Assembly (NCBI GenBank): GCA_934045075.1
Contig: OW203726.1
Location: 3,661,535-3,725,534, forward strand
DNA: 64,000 nucleotides
Direction: 5' to 3'
Source of the DNA: Yponomeuta sedellus
Lineage: Eukaryota; Arthropoda; Insecta; Lepidoptera; Yponomeutidae
Shown: in pieces, positions 9,860 to 20,974 of the stretch
How the letters are laid out: every line of letters begins with the position of its first letter
Position numbering within the stretch: position 1 is the first letter of the stretch
Translations under genes and position numbers: made by a program
Notes under the pieces: model-generated
Seen by the model: the letters and a program-made list of their open reading frames with translations, nothing else
What the model was told of the DNA's origin: nothing
The model's database searches: none

Positions 9860-10439
9860 ATAATTAACTCTTACTGTACTAAATATTAAATACCATAAAC
9901 TACACCCCGCTTAAAAAGTTTGATCACAATCCGGCTCAAATCTCGTAAATGAAAACCTAAAGCTAGGTTTTGCATGAATTTGAAATATACCGCGAGGTTG
10001 TACCTTTAAAAACATAAATTACTTTTGACAAGAAAAGTTCGAATTATAAATAGCGTATTTCCTTTCACAAAGGACGAGAGAGAAAGTTTATTCATCAAAA
10101 ATATTAAGTTTTCTCTTTTATGAATTGGTGGGAGCATTATCTAAATTTTTGTAACCGCAAACGTTTTCAGGAAAAAAAGTTTAGCTTTCCACATAAACGC
10201 CTTCTGAATTATTTATTTAAGCGAAACTTTTTGCCTTTGGGGATGTAAAAAGTTGTTGAATAATCAATTTCTCATTTTTTTTGCACATTTTGGTGGAGGT
10301 TTATTTTGCACCTGAGTAAAAAACATAAAACGTGTATGCAGTTCAATAAATCGAGAAACCGATTTATTGTATTACATACACGTCTCACCATTTCAAAGTT
10401 AGAGCCATGAGTATATCGTAGGAAATTTTAGCACTCTAT
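9860..10439. other. AT-rich unique sequence, no gene seen
   Basis: No ORF or repeat motif is recognised. At 10340-10384 a short palindrome ('cgtgtatgcag...cgagaaaccgatttatt...acatacacg') is visible; otherwise featureless. Confidence 0.4.
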
Positions 10440-10835
10440 TTTCGATATCAACCCTTTTATATCCTCACTGCTGGGGCACCCGTCCCTTCCTGCATCGCAG
10501 GAAGCTTAGGCCGTTAGGCCATACTCCACCACGGGGGCCCAGTCCGGGTTCGTGGAGGGTTGTGAGACAGTGGCAGGCCGTACTGTCTGAAGTTATCAAG
10601 CCGCCCATAGGGCCTCTGACATGACTTAACGACTGCCATTACATGACAGCCGGCATCACTGGCTTAACGTGCCTTGCGAAGCATGGAAGCGCTCGGAAAA
10701 ATGCCACTAGCGGTAGTCACGGGATGATCACCCATCCAGCACCTCACTATACCTGTTGTTGCTTAATAACTCAAGTGATTGATACCTTCACTTGACACTC
10801 AATCACTCGGTTCAAGTATACCACGAGCGCTTCAT
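10440..10835 (-). repeat. SINE-2 copy, near full length
   Basis: All body blocks are present on the minus strand. The 5S-like head is present but diverged ('gagttattaagcaacaacag', 'gctggatgggtgatcatcc'), with a small internal duplication around 10770-10800. The tail ends in 'gggttgatatcga'. Confidence 0.75.
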
Positions 10836-10902
10836 ATAGCGCTTCAGTATTAGTTCAATAGGACATACTCCACAATATGTCCGCTATTGTATAAATGCAT
10901 TT

Positions 10903-11165
10903 GCCACAAACCTCTTTACACCATTTTTCTTTTTCTATCTATCATTTTCAAATATTTAAATTACATACGTCACACATTTTTCGATTTCCCTCATTTTTCA
11001 TCATTACAACTTTACCCTTCGACCATATCTGACTATTTTACCTGCTTATCCGTTTTATCCAGTTTTTCTGTTTTATTATAAAATAATACTACTAATCTAC
11101 AAATAAAGCCACAATTGAAGTCGTTCTAGTTTTTTTATTATTTATAAAAGTTATACAAAATTTCA
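10903..11165 (+). repeat. Repeat H, copy 2
   Basis: 'caaacctctttacacca', 'catttttcgatttccctc' and 'cgaccatatctgac' appear in the family order, ending near 'gtcgttctag' and 'ttatacaaaatttc'. It follows SINE-2 at about 70 bp, an association also seen at 18960-19345 and 47385-47757. Confidence 0.7.
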
Positions 11166-11447
11166 AGTTTGTATCATTACTGTATGCTTCTGTTTTGTCT
11201 AATTGTTTTATTCTGTGCCTTAATAACATGTGATGCTTTGTATACGTGTGTGTGTCTTATGGAAATAAATCATTTATCTATTTTAACCACCCAATCAATG
11301 CTTATAGACATTGGCTTCCCTCAAACCATGCCACTTTTTCTGTCATCATCCTTCCTGTCATTTTTCTCCACCACCAGGGCAGACTGCTTCAGGCTGTCGG
11401 TCCAACGCGCCGTTCACTCTTGCCTGCGTATTCTGGTTTCCAAGACA

Positions 11448-11692
11448 TTTGCTGTGTGGTGTCGGCCTAGAGATTAGCACCAACCCAATTCTTCCCGCGG
11501 GTGTCGTAAACGGCGACTAAGGGACACAAACCGGGGGGTGGGCAGCAGCGCCCCCTAAAGTACAATTCCACTGAACTTCGATCCCCAACCCGCATGCCCA
11601 GCGTGGGGGTTATGGGCATTACCACCTATGATATCACAACGTGGCGCTCTTTAGGGGAGGGCTATGTCCAGCAGTGGACTAGTATAGCCTGA
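11448..11692 (+). repeat. SINE-3 full-length copy, GAC-tail subfamily
   Basis: It starts 'gctgtgtggtgtcggcctag' and carries 'cgcgggtgtcgtaaacggcg', 'tgggcagcagcgcccc' and 'cgcatgcccagcgtggg'. Its end is 'cagtggactagtatagcctg' plus (acg)n. The body variant 'tatgatatcacaacgtggcg' marks the GAC subfamily. Confidence 0.85.
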
Positions 11693-11699
11693 CGACGAA

Positions 11700-12375
11700 T
11701 AAAAGTATTTGGAAAGTACTTAGTAGTGACGAGAATATTATTTAATTTCTCAATTAGGTTCAATTATTCCAATTACTGTAGACACTTTAATTACCTTCCG
11801 CAAAATTTACTGCAAATTTACGTAAATATTTTGATATCCAATAATGTGATGGAGATCTAATATTAATTACAGTCTTTCAAAACACTTAAACAATTTCATG
11901 ACAGAAGTTGAACCTTGGGAATTGCAGGGCCTATCTGAAACTACGCAGAAAAGAGGACAAAGGCGAAAATTTTGTACGAAAATTCTCGTCTTACAGATGG
12001 ACAGACAGGCAGACAGTTGAGATGTGGATCGTAAAAAAGTGAATTGTTAGCGTAGTTACCGCGTTACAGCGATAGTGTTAGCTATTGGGGAATTGGCACT
12101 GATTGCGGTAACAAAGGTTTTTAACCGAGCATTGCATCAGAAGATAGTCGTTTATTTTGTATATAGCATTTGAGTATTTTTTTTTTTTGTAAAAGCTGTT
12201 AGCTTTGTTACCTAATAAAATATTATATTCTAGCAATAAGCTGCATTTAAAGTAAGCAGTACATAATAACACACTGAACATATTTATTAAACAACAACAT
12301 ATTTTTAAGCAAAGAAAAAGGCATTACAAAATACAAACATACGAAAAAAGCTTCGTCATAAAACGTACGACTGTT
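11700..12375. other. AT-rich unique sequence, no gene seen
   Basis: A short T tract at 12179-12189 interrupts an otherwise featureless stretch. The minus ORF 12078-12281 has no recognisable domain. Confidence 0.4.
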
Positions 12376-12432
12376 TGCACAGGGTATCCTAGTGTGGGGC
12401 CAGAAGCAATGTATGTACCTGTATGTAAATTT
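12376..12432 (+). repeat. SINE-6 fragment, opposite orientation
   Basis: 'cagggtatcctagtgtgggg' and 'gcaatgtatgtacctgtatg' are the reverse complement of the 63180-63230 segment. Confidence 0.6.
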
Positions 12433-12439
12433 TATAGTA

Positions 12440-12565
12440 TTTCTTAATTATTCGCGATACTCATATAGTTAAGGTAAACTGTAACACTGCCGAAACGTCG
12501 GGAAATGAGGTAATTACGTTTTACCTAATAAATAATCGCGTTTTGACCCGCTTAATATATAAAAC
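12440..12565. repeat. Repeat K copy (cgtttcgg family)
   Basis: 'ctgccgaaacgtcgggaa', then 'acctaataaataatcgcg' and 'gacccgcttaatatat'. Related copies are at 19420-20190, 25825-26310, 27765-27875 and 57620-57725. Confidence 0.65.
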
Positions 12566-12569
12566 TATG

Positions 12570-13355
12570 TAAATGTTATGTTATTTCGCTGTGGTACTTT
12601 TTACGACGAAGATTTCTTCTACGTAAAACAAGGTTTCTAAATTAATAAAAAGTACCGTGCCGGGACATACCCGACCTAAAAGTTCCCATGACGCCTAGCA
12701 GCGTTCCCTCGCTGCACCGTTAAAATGTGTTGCTCTACGTAAACGGTATGCCACTCTCTAAACGACTACACAAAAATATATATGCACACTTATCCCTCGT
12801 TGTGACCACCAGGAACCTTGAGACTTCAAAATACTTCTGTCGTGACTAAAACAGCTTAATGTTTGCACTCTATGACGATTCTCGTTCAAATATGTCATCA
12901 TCATTGAAATATTGTAAAGTCTAACTTGTAATGTACCCCCGCAACGCTCGTTCGGTAGATAGTACCACAAAAGTACTTAAAACTTAGTCCGTTTCCAGGA
13001 TATTGATTGATCTTTCGGGTTGGAGGTTGGGCTTCCACTTGTCTGGCCGCGGGCATCTGAAATCAGAATTTTTAAGTACATTCTTAAGATTCCGTCTCTT
13101 TTTTTAGAAATGCGAAGAAACGGAACGATACTTAATTATTCACTAAGTGAAATTCTGAATTCCGGAACTGGCGGTTAGATTTGTGAATAATTTCAACGTT
13201 TGCGTAATCGTGAAACGGCAGAATCGAGTTAAATGAAATATGATATAGATACTATGTGTTTATCTATTATGTTATAAAGATCACGTATTTTTTTCATAAC
13301 AATCTTTAAAAATCTAAGAGCTATTTTAAGTCTTGGTTTCTTTACAATGTAATTG
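12570..13355. other. Unique sequence, no gene seen
   Basis: No recognised domain, tRNA motif or repeat. 'gtggtactttttacgacgaag' and 'aaagtaccgtgccggg' form a loose inverted pair at 12590-12660. Confidence 0.35.
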
Positions 13356-13370
13356 AACTAGATACATGAT

Positions 13371-13696
13371 TATACTATTTTTATTTTTAATGCACTAACC
13401 CGTGCTAAAGACAATTTTAAAAACCTATTTAGAGGCTAAAAATTCCACCCATGCCGGGATTTGAACCCGCGACCTCTGGCTATCCGTGCCAGTGCTCTAT
13501 TCAACTGAGCTAATGGGCGACTCACCGGCATCAGTGAAATTCTGTAATACAGAGAATAGTGTAAAGAGGTTCGAAATTTCACTGATGCCGGTGAGTCGCC
13601 CATTAGCTCAGTTGGATAGAGCGCTGGCACGGATAGCCAGAGGTCGCGGGTTCGAATCCCGGCATAGGTGGAATTTTTAGCCTCTAAATAGGTTTT
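13371..13696. repeat. SINE-1 inverted dimer, 12-bp TSD
   Basis: The left arm is antisense SINE-1: 'aatgcactaacccgtgct', 'aaaacctatttagaggc', then the antisense tRNA-like domain at 13441-13520. The right arm is sense, with a tRNA-like domain at 13596-13671 ('tagctcagttggatagagcg', 'ggttcgaatcc'), and ends at 'aaataggtttt'. The centre 'ctgtaatacag' joins the arms. TAGATACATGAT occurs exactly at 13359-13370 and 13697-13708, so both arms arrived in one event. Confidence 0.9.
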
Positions 13697-13979
13697 TAGA
13701 TACATGATACCTATCAAGATATAACTTCTGACTAAAGATAAACGAAGATATATTGACCGATAAAGATCTGCGTAATACTATTTATGGACAAAACAATAGG
13801 ACAAAATGGACCTCTTATCTGCACATAAAAGATAACAACATTACGGAGGGTAACATACCTGCAAAGTCCCATAATATTTCCCAGACCTATTCTCTAAGTG
13901 ACCCAACTCTACGTTTGTTCCATATCAAATGTCTATCTTAAGAAAGAGACTAACAGTCTCAATACAAAAAAAATTGTTA

Positions 13980-14181
13980 GGTGTTGAGCAAGTGTTTCAA
14001 AATATGTTTACCACAATACAAGAATATTTTTAGCTATATTTGCTAACCAAGTGTCTAATACAGACCATATAAACGCCGAATTCAATTGTCTAAATATATA
14101 ACCATGTAAAAGCAGTGTGGTCTTACTCATCATAAAACACAGAACTGTAGTAGACATATACTGAAACACTTGCTCAACACC
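13980..14181. mobile_element. TA-flanked MITE, family M5
   Basis: 28-bp inverted ends at 13980-14007 and 14154-14181 start 'ggtgttgagcaagtgtttca' and differ at two positions. TA lies immediately outside both ends, as for Tc1/mariner-like elements. No ORF. The GAAA array starts about 15 bp beyond the right end. Confidence 0.8.
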
Positions 14182-14199
14182 TATCTAATTTTCGTAGTA

Positions 14200-14878
<679 letters not shown>

Positions 14879-14884
14879 AACATT

Positions 14885-15149
14885 TATTGCATCAACAGTC
14901 ACACAGACAAAACATCTAACAAATACGTGTCCAACTTAACGGAGAACATCAAAAGGTAAGGTAGTAAACATAATTTAAGCAGTTTTGTCGCGGTGCTTTT
15001 CCGTTGCTGCAGAAGCCAGGTGATTCAGCAAGACGGTTAATGTTAAGCTGCATTTTCATGATTTGTTGTGACACGCATCGTCGCCCTAACGTTACATTGG
15101 AATTGACGTATTCATATTCCATGCCATGTTAGTTTTCAGAACCGTGTGC
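14885..15149. other. Unique sequence before the candidate exon
   Basis: No ORF of note and no repeat recognised. Base composition rises in GC towards 15150. Confidence 0.35.
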
Positions 15150-15493
15150 TTTTCTTTCAGGAATAGACTTCAAGAATCGGAGCCCGGGCGGTCTATCCAG
15201 GCCAGTGTCACCCTCCCGCAGTGCACGGCCGACCGTCGATAGATACGAACGCGTCCGCCTGCGCCATCTTGTCTGAAAGCACGGACTAGGCCGCGAGTGG
15301 TAAAATCGAATTTGTTGAATGAAAACACGAGGTTCAACGTTCGATTTTCGAAAAGTGCGTGTGTTTCGTGCCAGTGCTTGAGTTTGTGTTTTGTTTTATT
15401 TTTTTTTGTTCATTTTTGCCGGCCAGTGTCGACTTCCTTTTGTTTTGCGTTCAGAAACGGACGGCGCTAAAAAATACAGCTTTGATTGATTAG
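15150..15493 (+). other. Candidate non-coding exon (5' UTR type) with splice donor
   Basis: A GC- and CpG-rich island in AT-rich surroundings, with no match elsewhere in the window. At its left is a pyrimidine tract ending 'cttttctttcag', a possible acceptor. At its right 'gattag' is followed by gtgagt at 15494, a consensus splice donor. The interior has a 'gcgccatcttg' box, known from some insect and vertebrate 5' UTRs and promoters, and a 'gtgcgtgtgtttcgtgcc' stretch of UTR style. No long ORF crosses it. It could be a first exon or an internal UTR exon of a gene whose coding part lies outside this window. Confidence 0.4.
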
Positions 15494-15499
15494 GTGAGT

Positions 15500-16660
15500 G
15501 CGGATTGGAGTTTGGAGACAGTTTTTTTGTTAAAGCCTTCTGCGGACTCTTTAATTGAGGCCTTTGTTTTTAGCATTATTGGATTTGCGGGAAAGGATTC
15601 TTTAAGCGATTCCGAAGAAAGAACGAAACAATTGGCGCAAATGATTTTATGCAAATTGACAATTTTACTTAAGGATTTCCAGAACCGTGGAGCCTAAAAA
15701 GTTTAAGGTTGGGTAGCTGACAAGCCTACTCCATCTAGAGAATTTAACACACCCACTGGCTTTGTTTTATTACTGTCACTCTAAGCCGTAAAGAAAAGCA
15801 TCTCGAGGAGACCTGAGTGTCTTAGGTATTTACATATCTTAGAAATCGTCAATATGTAGGCAAGAGTGATATTTAAGCCCATTCTATCTCTCTCTCTCGG
15901 AGAGAAAGTCTGGTGAAAGGACATACTGAGTCAACAGGACATTAATCTAACGTAAGTGCACTCTACTCGGTTACGTTATAGGTGACCCTAGAAGTAAAAG
16001 GTAAAGGTGGATGTGCAGCCAGCTGTACCTTTGTGCTGCTTGTAAAGTGGTCACTTTAATACCACGGGTTTTCATTGTCTTGTTTTCTAGAAAGCTAGAG
16101 AGTTAGTCACCGTACCTTTACGACTTTTCCAGTAGTGTTAGGCTACGAACGGTGTTACGTCGTAAAAAGGTAGTATCGCTGAAATAACGACCCTCTTGGA
16201 TGCATATCCGTCCAATAAATACTAAAAACCTAGAGATCACCAGGAATTTATGCTGGTTCTAAGACAGCCGGAGAGAATTTTCTCAAGTGGGTGCTAAAAC
16301 CTAGGTCGTAAAGTCACTAGGTATTTATGATTCGCCGTATTCACGCTTATTTGCACCAATCAGTAAAGTAATACTGGAAAACTACTTATTCACGCTTATT
16401 TGCACCAATCAGTAAAGTAATACTGGAAAACTACTTGTGAGGAAACCTGTATTAGATAAAATTATACTCGAGATAAATTTAACAGAAGGTAAAATATAAA
16501 TAACTTATATAGAAAAATTAAAAACAAGAATTTAAGTTTTTCAAGTTTTTTTCAGCTCCATGTAAGTTCATTATGAAGATTTACTTCAACTAAGTAAAAC
16601 CACATGAGGTTACGTTTTTTGAATCTAGTTTTATATTTAATTTTGTATGACTGATATTTT
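15500..16660. other. Unique sequence, likely intronic or intergenic
   Basis: No convincing coding exon. It contains an exact 49-bp tandem duplication at 16339-16436 and a 'ctctctctcggagaga' palindrome near 15890. The frame opened at 15494 is read from the splice-donor GTG and is not credible. Confidence 0.4.
16339..16436. repeat. Exact 49-bp tandem duplication
   Basis: The unit beginning 'attcacgcttatttgcacc' and ending 'ggaaaactactt' occurs at 16339-16387 and again at 16388-16436 with no differences seen. The identity implies a recent duplication. Confidence 0.95.
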
Positions 16661-16667
16661 TCAGACC

Positions 16668-17180
16668 GGCGGTAGCCCAGTTGGTAGAAAAATGGAAGCG
16701 AGAGACCTAGGTTCGATTCCCAGTGCGGGCATACACTATGACTTTGCTTTCGAAGTTATGTACATAGCTTCGAAAACAAAGTCATAGTGTATGTGTACAT
16801 GACTTTGTTTTCGAGTCAGTGTACATACTTAGCTTACAGTAACGGAAAACATCGTGAGGATTCCGAGCAGTTCAAATACCTCAGCGTTTGAAACTACCAA
16901 TCCGCGGTGGGCAGCAGCGGCCCCTGCAGTACAATTCCTCCAATCTGCGATCCCCAACCCGCATGCCCGGCGTGGAGATTATGGGCATTACCCCCCAATG
17001 ATGGCACAACCTTGTGCTATGGCACTCATTAGGGGAGGGCTATGTCCAGCTGTGGACTAATATAGCCTGAAGAAAAAGAAAGTGGGCACGCGTGGTAACA
17101 AAGCCCATATTCTCTCTCTCTTTCTGAGAGAAGGTTTGTGCCCTGCCGTGGATCGTTTATAGGCTACATAAAAAAATATT
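16668..17180 (+). repeat. SINE-4 copy, full length, split by SINE-3
   Basis: The tRNA-derived head has an A box 'gtagcccagttgg' and a B box 'ggttcgattcc'. The body includes a 64-nt near-perfect palindrome at 16730-16793. The sequence stops at 'ccgcggtgggca' and resumes after 17078 with 'gtgggcacgcgtggtaac', ending 'ggatcgtttataggctacat'. The gap holds a SINE-3 copy. Confidence 0.8.
16916..17077 (+). repeat. SINE-3, 5'-truncated, GAA-tail, inside SINE-4
   Basis: Starts at 'gcagcggcccctgcag' and ends 'ggactaatatagcctgaaga'. GTGGGCA flanks both sides, but SINE-3 itself carries GTGGGCAGCAG, so microhomology and target duplication cannot be told apart. Confidence 0.75.
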
Positions 17181-17184
17181 ATAG

Positions 17185-17452
17185 TATTTTTATTTTTAGT
17201 GCACTGACACGTGCTAAAGACAATTTTACAAACATATTTAGAGGCTAAAAAGTCCACCCATGCCGGGATTCGAGCCCGCGACCTCTGGCTATCCGTGCCA
17301 GCGCTCTATCAATTGAGCCAATGGGCGACTCACCGGCATCAGTGGAATTTCGAATCTCTTTACACTATTCTCTGTATTACGTACAGGCAACGACATCTGG
17401 CTTAAGCAAATTGCATGGGCGTGGGTGTTTTTAGCCTCTAAATAGGTTTTTA
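17185..17452. repeat. SINE-1 inverted copy with short right arm
   Basis: The antisense arm runs from 'aatattatagtatttttat' through the tRNA-like domain to 'tctctgtattacgtacaggc'. The sense arm is reduced to 'gtttttagcctctaaatagg'. The right edge meets the next copy at 'aaatattatagtattttt', so the two copies share a direct repeat of the left flank. Confidence 0.75.
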
Positions 17453-17725
17453 AATATTATAGTATTTTTATTTTTAATGCACTGACCCGTGCTAATGACA
17501 ATTTTAAAAACCTATTTAGAGGCTAAAAAATCCACCCATGCCGGGATTCGAACCCGCGACCTCGGCTATCCGTGCCAGCGTTCTCTGTACGTAATACAGA
17601 GAATAGTGTAAAGAGGTTCGAAATTTCACTGATGCCGGTGAGTCGCCCACTAGCTCAGTTGAAAAGAGCGCTGGCACGGATAGCCAGAGGTCGCGAGTTC
17701 GAATCCCGCCTCTAAATAGGTTTAT
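17453..17725. repeat. SINE-1 inverted dimer, second copy in a row
   Basis: The antisense arm reaches 'ctatccgtgccagcgttctc'. The sense arm restarts at 'acgtaatacagagaatag' and carries 'gcccactagctcagttg' and 'ggatagccagagg'. The B box is lost, because 'cgaatcccgcctctaaatag' skips the domain end. The two adjacent inverted copies make a four-arm cluster. Confidence 0.8.
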
Positions 17726-17729
17726 AAAA

Positions 17730-18400
17730 AAATATGTTTGAATAATTTTCAAGACAATCTTCTAAAAGTCAGCTGGGAAAATAGGTCTATCTCTTGAAAC
17801 GACGTAAAGTAAACATAACCCTAAGCAGTCTTGTGTGACACAATTCGTGCGGAGCCAGTGTTTGCGTATGCTTGTTTGTCGCGGTAATATTTGCTGAACG
17901 TACAGTCAGTGGGTTGTAAATGTGCTAAAGTTTTACAATTCTCTGGTTCAAGCAAGAATATCAAAATAAAAAATCAAGTAGAGCTGTGTTGGGTTACACG
18001 GCCGTTGCTTTGACGTGTTGCGCTGCACTTGCACTCCCTAGCGGTATGAATCAAGAAGTTGAAGAAGTAATAATAGCTACTTTGCTCTACTCAACGAATA
18101 AATGATGATATAAATTAAGTGCACAAGGTACGTAGTTACAGAGTTACAAACCTCGCCTTGACATCATTTCGTTGCATGTGGATTTCACCAAGTAACTCTC
18201 TTCTACCAAACTGAAAGACGTTTCAGGTAAAAAAACCAAAATGTTTATTAATACAAGCATACTTATTACTGAAATACACTCTTTGTTTCGTTTCATCTAA
18301 AGGCTTTTAATTTATTTTCCGCTGACTTAAACAGAATCAAGTACATTTTTTTGTACCAAATGAGAGCTTAATGTATAATAGTTTCTATTTTTACATAAAA
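17730..18400. other. Unique AT-rich sequence, no gene seen
   Basis: Some GC-richer sequence at 17990-18050 shows no ORF or motif I recognise. Confidence 0.35.
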
Positions 18401-18620
18401 CTAGCTGACCCAGCGAACTTCGTACCACCTAACAGTGGATTCTTTAATTTTTTTTATATTTTTCCAATATTTCACCAAGGGTGAGTTTGACTTGCATAAA
18501 AACGGTTCTGTATGTTATTACTCATTGTTCTAAGTACTATGTATAAATGTTTTTACTGCCTCTCCGACTCTCTAAGGTTTGCTGGAAGGAATCTCTTTAT
18601 AAGTTTGTACATGTTATTTC
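18401..18620 (-). mobile_element. Helitron-like 3' end (minus strand)
   Basis: On the minus strand the sequence ends 'acgaagttcgctgggtcag' then CTAG, followed by T. The short palindrome cgaagttcg lies 9 bp before CTAG. A terminal CTRR motif preceded by a hairpin and inserted before T is the known Helitron 3' signature. The start is not defined. Confidence 0.5.
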
Positions 18621-18959
18621 TCATTTAATGTCCTGTTAAATGTCTCGTGTGCAATTAAGTATAATAATATGTATGTATGTGTACACCATGAATTTTACGT
18701 GGTTTAAAACTACAACAAAAAGAACGTGCATGAATAAGATCTACCGAATATGCTAGTGTGTTTTTTTTTAAAAGATACTCTCCAAAAATATCTTGAAACA
18801 AACTAAAATCAATCAGAACCATTAGTAGGCAGCCAGAGCGGTGCCATTGTATATATACTGACTTTTTATGATAAAAGTCATACATTTGCCGAGTGATTGG
18901 AATTAATCACTTGGGTTAAGTAACGACAGGGACGGCCAGGTACGGGATGACCGTCCCCT

Positions 18960-19212
18960 TGTAGTGTTGTAAAACTTTTATAAACTGGAACGACTTCAAC
19001 TTTTGCATAATTTTTACTATTTATTTTATAATAAAACAGAAAACTGGATAAAAACGGATAAGCAGGTGAAATAGTCAGATCTAGTCAATGTGTAAAGTGG
19101 TAATCATGAAAATGAGGGAAATCGAAAAATGTGTGACGTTATTTTAAATATTTGAAAGTGATCTAAGATAGAAAAAAAAATATAAAAAATGGTGTAAAGA
19201 GGTTTGCACAGT
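18960..19212 (-). repeat. Repeat H, copy 3
   Basis: Reverse complement of the 10903 copy: 'aaactggaacgacttcaa', 'gaaaatgagggaaatcg', 'aatggtgtaaagaggtttgc'. It abuts the SINE-2 fragment at 19220. Confidence 0.7.
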
Positions 19213-19219
19213 TACATAT

Positions 19220-19345
19220 TGACTACCGCTAGTGGCATTTCTCCGAGTGCTTCAGTGCTTCGCAGGTTATGTTAAGCCCTTGGTGCCGGCTGCCTAACCT
19301 TCCTGTGATGCAGGAAGAGACCCGTGCCCCAGCAGTGAGGAAAAA
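19220..19345 (+). repeat. SINE-2 fragment with internal deletion
   Basis: 'gactaccgctagtggcattt', then 'gtgcttcgcaggtta' and 'cttggtgccggctg'. It jumps from there to 'cctaaccttcctg' and 'cccgtgccccagcagtg', losing about 150 bp of the body. Confidence 0.7.
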
Positions 19346-19419
19346 CAAGGGTTTATTTCAATTTGAAGGGTAAAATCACGATCGAACTGTCGTGTAATCA
19401 CTACTTTAGTCTACCTACT

Positions 19420-20190
19420 GTGACTACAGAGACTGCAACGTTGCCAAAGCGCCGGGAATTTATGCAGGTAGGTAATATTCCACCTAATTAAAACTGTTTT
19501 ATACGGATTTATGATCGTTTATTACATTTTTTACAATTTTCCAACGTTTCGGCACTTTTTCAGGTGCCGTGGTCCCGGATGACTGAGGTGACAGGTGTCT
19601 TTTAGAAATCATTAACGGTTAGTTTACTACCCTCGGCAAAAACTACAAAAGTTAATTATGAAGTTACTTTCCAAAATAGACAAACCAATTATTTTTTATA
19701 TAAAGTCAACAATATTGATTATTACTAATTGAAGTTAAAATTAAATTTATAAACAAATAACTTTATATGAACTTAAAGATACTGATTATTAATTGAAATT
19801 AAATTTATTTTTATTATTTATTCTACAGTCACACTTCTAGCAAGGGGGTCTCATGCACTTAAGCACTGGTTCCCATGCTACCGGTATGTTAACCACGATC
19901 TCTATTAAAATTTGGATGCCGGCGGATCTCTATTGCCTCGCGTATCATTCTAGGGAAGAAACGGTCTTCTCGGGCTAGAACTTTAACTTCTATATTCTTA
20001 TATATATATATATAAATAAATAAATAAATAAATAAATAAATATATATAAAAGTGCCGAAACGTTGGAAAATTGTAAAAAATGTAATAAACGAGCATAAAT
20101 CCGTATAAAAACAGTTTTAATTATGTCTACTGCTCGTGCTAACCTTAGAAAGTACAATATTCCACCTAATAAATTATTCACTAGTAAAGA
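19420..20190. repeat. Repeat K split by a 667-bp inverted-arm insertion
   Basis: Repeat K left part: 'ctgcaacgttgccaaagcg'. The 15-bp AATATTCCACCTAAT occurs at 19474-19488 and 20156-20170. Between them, 19489-20155 has inverted arms of about 75 bp ('aaaactgttttatacggatt' and 'aatccgtataaaaacagttt', each extending into the 'ccaacgtttcggcactttt' block). The middle holds an (aaat)n tract at 20013-20041. It reads as one insertion with a long target duplication. Confidence 0.75.
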
Positions 20191-20202
20191 TCAACAAATA
20201 TA

Positions 20203-20390
20203 TCTGTGGAGCGGTGGCAGGGAATTGATAGAACGCCCTCCTATTTAGGAGGTCTGAGGTTCGAATCTCGGCATGTACCGATAACTTTATTTTATAAGTA
20301 ACATATATTAATTTGTAAACAGAGAAAGAAACAGGATGTTTTATATGGAGACTCAAGTGTCTGACATGTACACATACTTTAGAATTTTCT
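20203..20390 (+). repeat. SINE-4 copy, decayed
   Basis: Head 'gtggagcggtggcaggg', B box 'ggttcgaatctc', then 'ggcatgtaccgataacttta' and a weak 'gagactcaagtgtctgac' block. The 3' half is missing. Confidence 0.65.
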
Positions 20391-20734
20391 TGATAAAAAT
20401 GGTCAAACTATTAGAGTGCAATAATATTACATCCAGTGATATTTTGTTTAGGTGAGAGGCGCACCGTTATTTTTAGAACACTTTCAGACACATTTGACAT
20501 ATTTTTCTTTGATAGTCTTCACCTGCTGCCATTTATTTTATGTGAGGAATTATGTCAATAGCTATTGACATTTGCACAATGGCATTTATGTTGACATATA
20601 CATTTTTTAATCCACTTTGTTGATACCACTATATTTAGCTCGGCACATCTTTACTCAAGCTGCCGTATTTGCGTTAAAACAATGCATTTTTCAAATTGAG
20701 CATTTTGAGAAAATTATAAAAATAAACATAACAA

Positions 20735-20835
20735 CTTTACGCCTGTATTCCAGAAGGGTAGGCAGAGACCAGATATTGCCACTTGTTACGATCCTGAGAG
20801 ATCACCTTTGTTTCATCATCGATCAATGAGAAAAT
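20735..20835 (+). repeat. Repeat G fragment
   Basis: 'gggtaggcagagaccag', 'gccacttgttacgatcctg' and 'agatcacc' recur at 36665-36790 and 37045-37150 (+) and at 22005-22235 and 31430-31600 (-). Confidence 0.65.
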
Positions 20836-20877
20836 GATATGCGAAAACAATGTTTGTTATTGCGGACGTTTTGTTTT

Positions 20878-20941
20878 GGAGACGATTTGTGGCGGGGACG
20901 ATTTGTGTCGGGGACTATTTGTGGGGGGGACAATTTGTGTC
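20878..20941 (+). repeat. 16-bp minisatellite, four units
   Basis: Units of the form 'ggggacgatttgtgtc' start at 20878, 20894, 20910 and 20926. They differ mainly at positions 7 and 15-16. G-rich on this strand. Confidence 0.85.
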
Positions 20942-20974
20942 AAGGAGGTTTTGCGACTTTCCCTACACAAAACT

